Shown piece by piece: positions 7,874 through 11,535 of a DNA stretch of 11,535 nucleotides. The translations under genes were made by a program, and so were the position numbers. How positions within the stretch are numbered: the stretch's first letter is position 1; the number at the start of each line of letters is the position of its first letter. The notes beneath the pieces are model-generated. The model was not told where the DNA came from. It saw only the letters and a program-made list of their open reading frames with translations, and did no database searches. The stretch is from Candidatus Hikarchaeia archaeon HikBin4 (GTDB taxonomy: Archaea; Halobacteriota; Halobacteria; Halobacteriales; Hikarchaeaceae), in assembly GCA_009889685.1 (NCBI GenBank), contig WTZT01000010.1, positions 1 to 11,535 of the forward strand, written 5' to 3'.

Positions 7874-9177
7874 TATTCTTCTAAACCCTCCTTGTCCTTC
7901 CGTCTAAGTATGTATTCTGGGACATCAAATCTCCCCTCTTCAGCTACTACTGATATCACATCTAATGTTTCTACCACCGCTTCCACTCCTATCAAATCTG
8001 TCAAATTAGGATTTGTTCTGCCACTATCGCCGCTCACTAATTCTTTTATGTAAAGTCCTTTTTCCCCATGGATCTCCAAATTTGCTGTTAAATCACTTGT
8101 GAGCTCTCCCCTCGCAGAATATACTTTTCTTATCCTTGTTTTATCAGCTCTTCTATGGACAACTCTTGTGGGAGTTTCTTGTTTAATTTCAGCTCCATCT
8201 AACATCTCAAGTGCCCCTTTTAACATATCTTTTTCCACACTCCTGTCAAATTTAATTCTAGCTTCATACGTTTTTGATGCAGGTAATTCTTTTATATGAG
8301 CTACCATCTTCCTATTCACAACACCTTCTAACTCTACCTCCACTTTTCCAAATGCATTTTTATTCATATTCTCTTCTAACACTTGGAGGTCTATAGACCT
8401 CTTTTTAGGAGTTTTAATTTCCACTACAAATGGTCTTCCTGTGCCCAACATTTTTGCATCAATGTCCTCTCTACCTGCACCATGAAATGTAGAACTTTCT
8501 CCCTCCATTTGTATAATGGCAACCGAATCTATCAGCTCTTGCACACTCTCCTCATATTGCTTTCCAGATCCCTCGCACCGTTCACACACACCATGTATAC
8601 TTGTCCCCCTCCCCTTGCATTCTCTACATGGCCATTTTGTTTGTGGAATTCCTCTGATTAGTTTCTTATATCTCCCGTATATGAATATTGGATTCACTTG
8701 AATTTCAACAGATCTAGTTGGAACATTCAATAGTATTATTATGTCTGGACCATCTGCATCAAAATATTTTTTCATTCTATCGCCTACTATTTTCCCCACC
8801 TCTCGATTCATCTCCGTTTTAAGAGACTCTCCCGAATCTATTGGAACTCCTACGAGCTCTCTCAGTAATTTAGCATTCTCGTCAAGTAACGGAGACATTC
8901 TAGTACCAATTTTATACGTTTTAAATTCAATTTCTCCCAATTCCATCACTGCCAAATCCGCCCATTCTTCAAATCGATAACTCTCCCCTAAACACACCCA
9001 ACAATCCACTTTTCGTTCTATAATGTTATTATTTTCCATGGCTAAGATAGTCTTCCAAGCCGTTCCTCTCTCTCTATTGGTTAGGCCATGTCCTCTCTCT
9101 GCAAACACTTGTCCCATACAAGAATCACAAATCTCACCCTGATCTATTATTCTTTCTACCTCTTCAAATAAATCCAT
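7873..9177 (-). CDS. pus10: tRNA pseudouridine synthase Pus10
   Basis: This 434-residue archaeal Pus10 makes pseudouridine 54 and 55 in the T-loop of tRNA. The N-terminal part binds zinc, with cysteine pairs C17/C20 and C59/C62. The THUMP-like RNA-binding domain covers roughly 70-170 and contains P-D-I-I-I-L-L-N-V (144-152). Two further CxxCxGxG pairs, C184/C187 and C198/C201, precede the catalytic domain. The active-site segment GAGREDIDAKMLGTGRPF (233-250) contains D240, the expected catalytic Asp. The C-terminal I-H-G-E-K-G-L-Y-I-K-E-L-V-S-G-D is also family-typical, as is the length. The ATG at 9177 gives the usual start before the first zinc pair. A TATA-like TTTTATC lies only about 20 nt upstream, so the true promoter may be further away. 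It leads the pus10-rnhB unit and is divergent from trmY, whose product acts on pseudouridine 54. Confidence 0.95.
   Translation of the reverse strand: MDLFEEVERIIDQGEICDSCMGQVFAERGHGLTNRERGTAWKTILAMENNNIIERKVDCWVCLGESYRFEEWADLAVMELGEIEFKTYKIGTRMSPLLDENAKLLRELVGVPIDSGESLKTEMNREVGKIVGDRMKKYFDADGPDIIILLNVPTRSVEIQVNPIFIYGRYKKLIRGIPQTKWPCRECKGRGTSIHGVCERCEGSGKQYEESVQELIDSVAIIQMEGESSTFHGAGREDIDAKMLGTGRPFVVEIKTPKKRSIDLQVLEENMNKNAFGKVEVELEGVVNRKMVAHIKELPASKTYEARIKFDRSVEKDMLKGALEMLDGAEIKQETPTRVVHRRADKTRIRKVYSARGELTSDLTANLEIHGEKGLYIKELVSGDSGRTNPNLTDLIGVEAVVETLDVISVVAEEGRFDVPEYILRRKDKEGLEE
7886..7893 (-). promoter_or_regulatory. Shine-Dalgarno of rnhB within pus10
   Basis: On the minus strand AAGGAGGG is the best Shine-Dalgarno match in the window, but it sits 12 nt before the rnhB ATG, longer than usual. 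It lies in the last codons of pus10. Confidence 0.55.
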
Positions 9178-9267
9178 ACATAGATACTACCGCCGATAAA
9201 ACTTAAGTAATTCTGCATTTATCTTGGCCATCTCTTTTACCTTAATAACCTGACCAACCACATCGAT

Positions 9268-9278
9268 GAAGATTTATC
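9268..9278 (+). promoter_or_regulatory. BRE/TATA-like box of trmY
   Basis: GAAGATTTATC, with TTTATC at 9273-9278, lies 22-27 nt before the trmY ATG at 9300. No Shine-Dalgarno sequence follows, so the mRNA is probably leaderless. The rest of the 122-nt region shared with pus10 shows only AT-rich stretches, including AAGTTTTATC on the minus strand near 9194-9203. Confidence 0.5.
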
Positions 9279-9299
9279 TCTCGTAATAAAAGTGGGCCT

Positions 9300-9887
9300 A
9301 TGCGGCAATTTATAGTAGTAAGTCACACAGCAAAAATAACCCCTGATTTTTCCTTAAATGACCTCCCCGGAGACGGGGGAAGAATGGATATACTTTGCAG
9401 ATGTGTCGGAGCATCTCTTTTGACATCACATGCAATTAGACCTAACGTCCGTATCTATCTCTTATTACAGGATCAAATTACCATTCGTATCGAGAGTTCT
9501 AAAACACGTTATCTCCACCCTGACGAAAGATGTATCGCAGCCCTAATAAAAAAAGCATTAGAAAAAGCAGCAGATGCTGTTGGACAAATAGAGATAAAAA
9601 GCACCCCTGGTATCTACATCTCCAAACGAAATCTCAGGTCTTTACTAACTTCTATTGATCCTGGTGCAACTTTCATTTATCTAAATGAGGACGGATTTCC
9701 TTCTCAAAAGTTTACATTCCCTTCTGAACCCGTATTCATTCTTTCTGATCACCACAATTTCTCCTCTTCTGAACTTGATATATTAAAAGAATACGCCCAA
9801 ACTGCAATAAATCTCGGCCCGGTCTCTTTACACGCTGACCAAGCCATTACTATTGTACATAATTTACTTGATGTTCAAAATGCCTAA
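9300..9887 (+). CDS. trmY: tRNA (pseudouridine(54)-N1)-methyltransferase TrmY
   Basis: This 195-residue SPOUT-class methyltransferase transfers a methyl group from S-adenosylmethionine to N1 of pseudouridine 54, giving m1-pseudouridine, the archaeal replacement for ribothymidine. The N-terminal MRQFIVVSHTA and the glycine turn PGDGGRMDIL (23-32) are TrmY-like, as is R-C-V near 34-36. The C-terminal trefoil knot is recognisable: I-L-S-D-H-H (147-152) followed by LGPVSLHADQAITIVHN (172-188), which should line the cofactor pocket. The start ATG gives the canonical N-terminus. It is a single-gene unit ended by a T-rich stretch. It is divergent from pus10, the enzyme that makes its substrate base. 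Confidence 0.95.
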   Translation: MRQFIVVSHTAKITPDFSLNDLPGDGGRMDILCRCVGASLLTSHAIRPNVRIYLLLQDQITIRIESSKTRYLHPDERCIAALIKKALEKAADAVGQIEIKSTPGIYISKRNLRSLLTSIDPGATFIYLNEDGFPSQKFTFPSEPVFILSDHHNFSSSELDILKEYAQTAINLGPVSLHADQAITIVHNLLDVQNA

Positions 9888-9902
9888 TTTTTGACATTTT
9901 AT
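9888..9902 (+). terminator. T-rich terminator after trmY
   Basis: Immediately after the trmY stop the plus strand has TTTTT (9888-9892) and, after GACA, a second TTTT (9897-9900). No stem-loop is visible. This resembles an archaeal oligo-T terminator, but the second T-run could also be part of a TATA-like ATTTTATC for the next gene. Confidence 0.4.
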
Positions 9903-9912
9903 CACTCGTAAC

Positions 9913-9918
9913 TATAAT
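9913..9918 (+). promoter_or_regulatory. TATA-like box of the MFS transporter gene
   Basis: TATAAT at 9913-9918 lies 25-30 nt before the ATG at 9943, the distance expected for a leaderless archaeal mRNA. No Shine-Dalgarno sequence lies between. ATTTTATC at 9896-9903 is an alternative box that would give a leader of about 15-20 nt. Confidence 0.4.
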
Positions 9919-9942
9919 CTCCCCCGGAAACTTCTCTTAGAT

Positions 9943-11265
9943 ATGGATAATTCATCTTTCGATTATTCTGCCCTAGCTAGCGAAATATTGGGGTTCAAGA
10001 TTCTCGGTCGAAAATATCTATCTTCTCGATGGTGGCAGATCATAGCAGCAGCATTAATGATGGGATTGGTAAGTCCCTACCAGTATGTTTGGTCTTCTAT
10101 TGAAGGCCCTATGGCATCTAGCCTAGGTGTTCCCCTAAATGTTTTAGGTGTAGTTTTTACCCTTTTTGTTATCTTCCAAGCAGGATCTCAGTTCCCAGTT
10201 GGATGGTGGAGAGATAGATATGGTCCCCAGAAATTAACTCTTCTCTCAGGTATTCTCGCTGGAGGTGGTTACATCGGCATCTCTCAAGCGACCGAAGTAT
10301 GGCAAATATATATACTATATTCTATAGGTGCAATAGGCGTAGGTATTATCTACACAATTGCTGTTAACACCGCTCTAAAATGGTTCCCAGACCGTAGAGG
10401 GCTCACGACAGGAATTGGAACGATGGCCTTTGCGGGTGGGAGTGCATTTTTTATTCCATATGTCCGAATAAACGCAACTGCAGCTGGCTACCCGGATGTC
10501 CTCCAAAACATGGGACTCTTGATCCTGATCGGAGTTACCGTAGGCGCTTTGGTTCTTCGAGACCCCCCTGAAAATTGGCTTCAAATCAAAACTAATACAA
10601 AGCTTATTTCTGAAGAAAAAGTAAATTCTACACCCCCTTCTTCTCTCGACTTCACTTCAGGTCAAATGATCAAAACTTGGCAGTTTTGGTTGATGTATCT
10701 AATGTTCATTGCAGTAAGCGGTGCAGGTTTAACTCTGACTGCAAAAGTAGTTGCACTAGGTGACAGCTTAGCTTTAACTGCCACAGCAGTAACTGCAGCA
10801 GCCACTGTTCTGCCCATTGCAGGAGGCACAGGAAGATTGGTAGTAGGGTATATATCAGATGACAAAATACCCGGGATCCGCCTAGGGTTCAACCGCGAAC
10901 GAGCAATGGCTCTCTCATTTTCTCTGTGCGGGTTAGGTCTAGTAGGCACTCTTTATTTCGGCAATTTAGGAAATAGTATCGGATTTATTGCATCTGTATT
11001 CGTTGCTACTTTCTTCTGGAGTCCTCAGTATACTTTGTTTCCTAGTGTTGTCGCAGATTATTACGGTTCGAAAAACTCGTCTGCAAATTATGCTCTTCTC
11101 TATTCTGGAAAAGTATGGGGTGGCATATTTGGTGGGGCAGTCGCTGGATGGCTAGTCGTATCTTCCGGCTGGACCGTAACTTTCCTAATCGGTTCAGGAC
11201 TGGCTTTATGTGCCGGTGGATTCGCCCTATTACTCCGGCCACCCACCACAATTTCACCTAATTAA
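9943..11265 (+). CDS. MFS transporter, oxalate:formate antiporter (OFA) family
   Basis: This 440-residue membrane protein has about twelve hydrophobic segments in two halves, split by a polar loop at about residues 206-234. MFS motif A is seen as GWWRDRYGPQK (87-97) between TM2 and TM3, with a weaker copy G-R-L-V-V-G-Y-I-S-D-D in the second half. The segment W147-F-P-D-R-R-G153 followed by T-T-G-I is typical of the OFA family. That family exchanges small carboxylates, but its archaeal members are mostly uncharacterised, so the substrate is unknown. The roughly 28-residue cytoplasmic N-terminus before TM1 is somewhat long but in range. The next gene starts 9 nt downstream, so a shared transcript is likely, and that gene may hint at the substrate. 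Confidence 0.88.
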   Translation: MDNSSFDYSALASEILGFKILGRKYLSSRWWQIIAAALMMGLVSPYQYVWSSIEGPMASSLGVPLNVLGVVFTLFVIFQAGSQFPVGWWRDRYGPQKLTLLSGILAGGGYIGISQATEVWQIYILYSIGAIGVGIIYTIAVNTALKWFPDRRGLTTGIGTMAFAGGSAFFIPYVRINATAAGYPDVLQNMGLLILIGVTVGALVLRDPPENWLQIKTNTKLISEEKVNSTPPSSLDFTSGQMIKTWQFWLMYLMFIAVSGAGLTLTAKVVALGDSLALTATAVTAAATVLPIAGGTGRLVVGYISDDKIPGIRLGFNRERAMALSFSLCGLGLVGTLYFGNLGNSIGFIASVFVATFFWSPQYTLFPSVVADYYGSKNSSANYALLYSGKVWGGIFGGAVAGWLVVSSGWTVTFLIGSGLALCAGGFALLLRPPTTISPN

Positions 11266-11274
11266 AACCCACTA

Positions 11275-11535
11275 ATGGATACATTTCTCTCATTTTTCGG
11301 AACCAATCCTTCCCCCTTAATTTGGGTTTATGAACTTGCGGCAAAACTTTCTTCTATCGACGTCGAAGAAATGGAATCTCATGAAAATATTCTATATGAC
11401 TCCTTGCATAGTGTTGTAGATTTATTCGATCTCCCCGCACTTTGTGTTTCCTTTGATACAACATTGGAATCCACATCGATGAATCAAAGGGCGGTAACCA
11501 GAAGACCACCTGCCCTAAATGCTCAGCCAGCAGGA
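11275..11535 (+). CDS. Probable uroporphyrinogen decarboxylase-superfamily protein, N-terminal fragment
   Basis: The frame is open from the ATG at 11275 to the window edge, giving 87 residues. The pattern is a short lead, P-L-I-W-V-Y-E-L-A, a helical stretch, then Y-D-S-L-H-S-V-V-D-L-F-D-L-P-A-L-C-V-S-F-D-T-T-L-E. This resembles the start of the URO-D TIM barrel, where a substrate-side strand ends in an Asp followed by a Glu-rich helix start. The superfamily includes haem-pathway HemE and corrinoid methyltransferases such as MtaA and CmuA; the fragment cannot separate them. The assignment rests on recalled pattern, not a search. It follows the OFA transporter by 9 nt with no terminator or visible Shine-Dalgarno sequence, so it is probably in the same operon. 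Confidence 0.5.
   Translation, partial: MDTFLSFFGTNPSPLIWVYELAAKLSSIDVEEMESHENILYDSLHSVVDLFDLPALCVSFDTTLESTSMNQRAVTRRPPALNAQPAG

Noticed and set aside
9178..9299. Possible small RNA or peptide gene between pus10 and trmY
   Set aside because: The region is 122 nt and mostly explained by two outward promoters; no stem-loop, tRNA-like or open-frame signal was seen.
10662..10949. 95-codon minus-strand open frame within the MFS gene, and similar frames inside pus10 (8383-8661) and rnhB (7482-7907)
   Set aside because: All overlap well-supported genes, lack ribosome binding sites and show no recognisable domain.
1..11535. CRISPR array, insertion sequence, prophage, toxin-antitoxin or defence system
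   Set aside because: No direct-repeat array, transposase, terminal inverted repeats or defence-type domains were found; the window is tightly packed with conserved housekeeping genes. The NOB1 PIN domain was considered as a VapC toxin but its N-terminus and neighbours favour NOB1.

Overview
The window looks like a gene-dense piece of an archaeal chromosome. The markers are archaeal: a NOB1-type PIN endonuclease, the short archaeal form of aIF5B, pyruvoyl-dependent arginine decarboxylase, the archaeal secF-secD order, the archaeal Pus10 pseudouridine synthase, and TrmY. Gene content and several N-termini (PRC-barrel protein, PepF, Pus10, arginine decarboxylase) resemble haloarchaea. However, GC was only about 35-52 %, mostly near 42 %, in the lines I counted, and the proteins are rich in Lys and Asn rather than strongly acidic. 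I infer a non-halophilic relative of the Halobacteria, for example a marine lineage of the Hikarchaeia/Marine Group IV kind. This is not proven by the window.

Layout. Left (1-2415): NOB1 (cut by the window edge) and a PRC-barrel protein on the minus strand, divergent from aIF5B (infB) on the plus strand. These genes concern small-subunit maturation and initiation. Centre-left (2427-4717, minus): pepF followed by the pyruvoyl arginine decarboxylase gene, nearly touching. Centre (4825-7217, plus): secF and secD, overlapping by 4 nt, which encode the SecDF membrane part of protein export. Centre-right (7226-9177, minus): pus10 and rnhB, overlapping by 1 nt. Right (9300-9887, plus): trmY, divergent from pus10. 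Pus10 makes pseudouridine 54 in the tRNA T-loop and TrmY methylates it, so two successive enzymes of one pathway share an intergenic region. Far right (9943-11535, plus): an OFA-type MFS transporter, followed 9 nt later by a gene cut by the window edge that resembles the uroporphyrinogen decarboxylase superfamily.

No tRNA, rRNA, CRISPR array, insertion sequence or prophage gene was seen. The longest stretch without a gene is 122 nt (9178-9299). Convergent pairs are separated by only 11 nt (infB/argDC) and 8 nt (secD/rnhB). Most first genes of transcription units lack a Shine-Dalgarno sequence and several have a TATA-like box about 25-30 nt before the ATG, suggesting leaderless mRNAs. Three downstream operon genes have clear Shine-Dalgarno sequences. 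Arginine codon choice differs sharply between strands. I found no candidate for a wholly new system. The best leads are the PRC-barrel protein between NOB1 and aIF5B, the pus10/trmY pairing, the strand-linked codon asymmetry, and the transporter plus URO-D-like pair at the right end.
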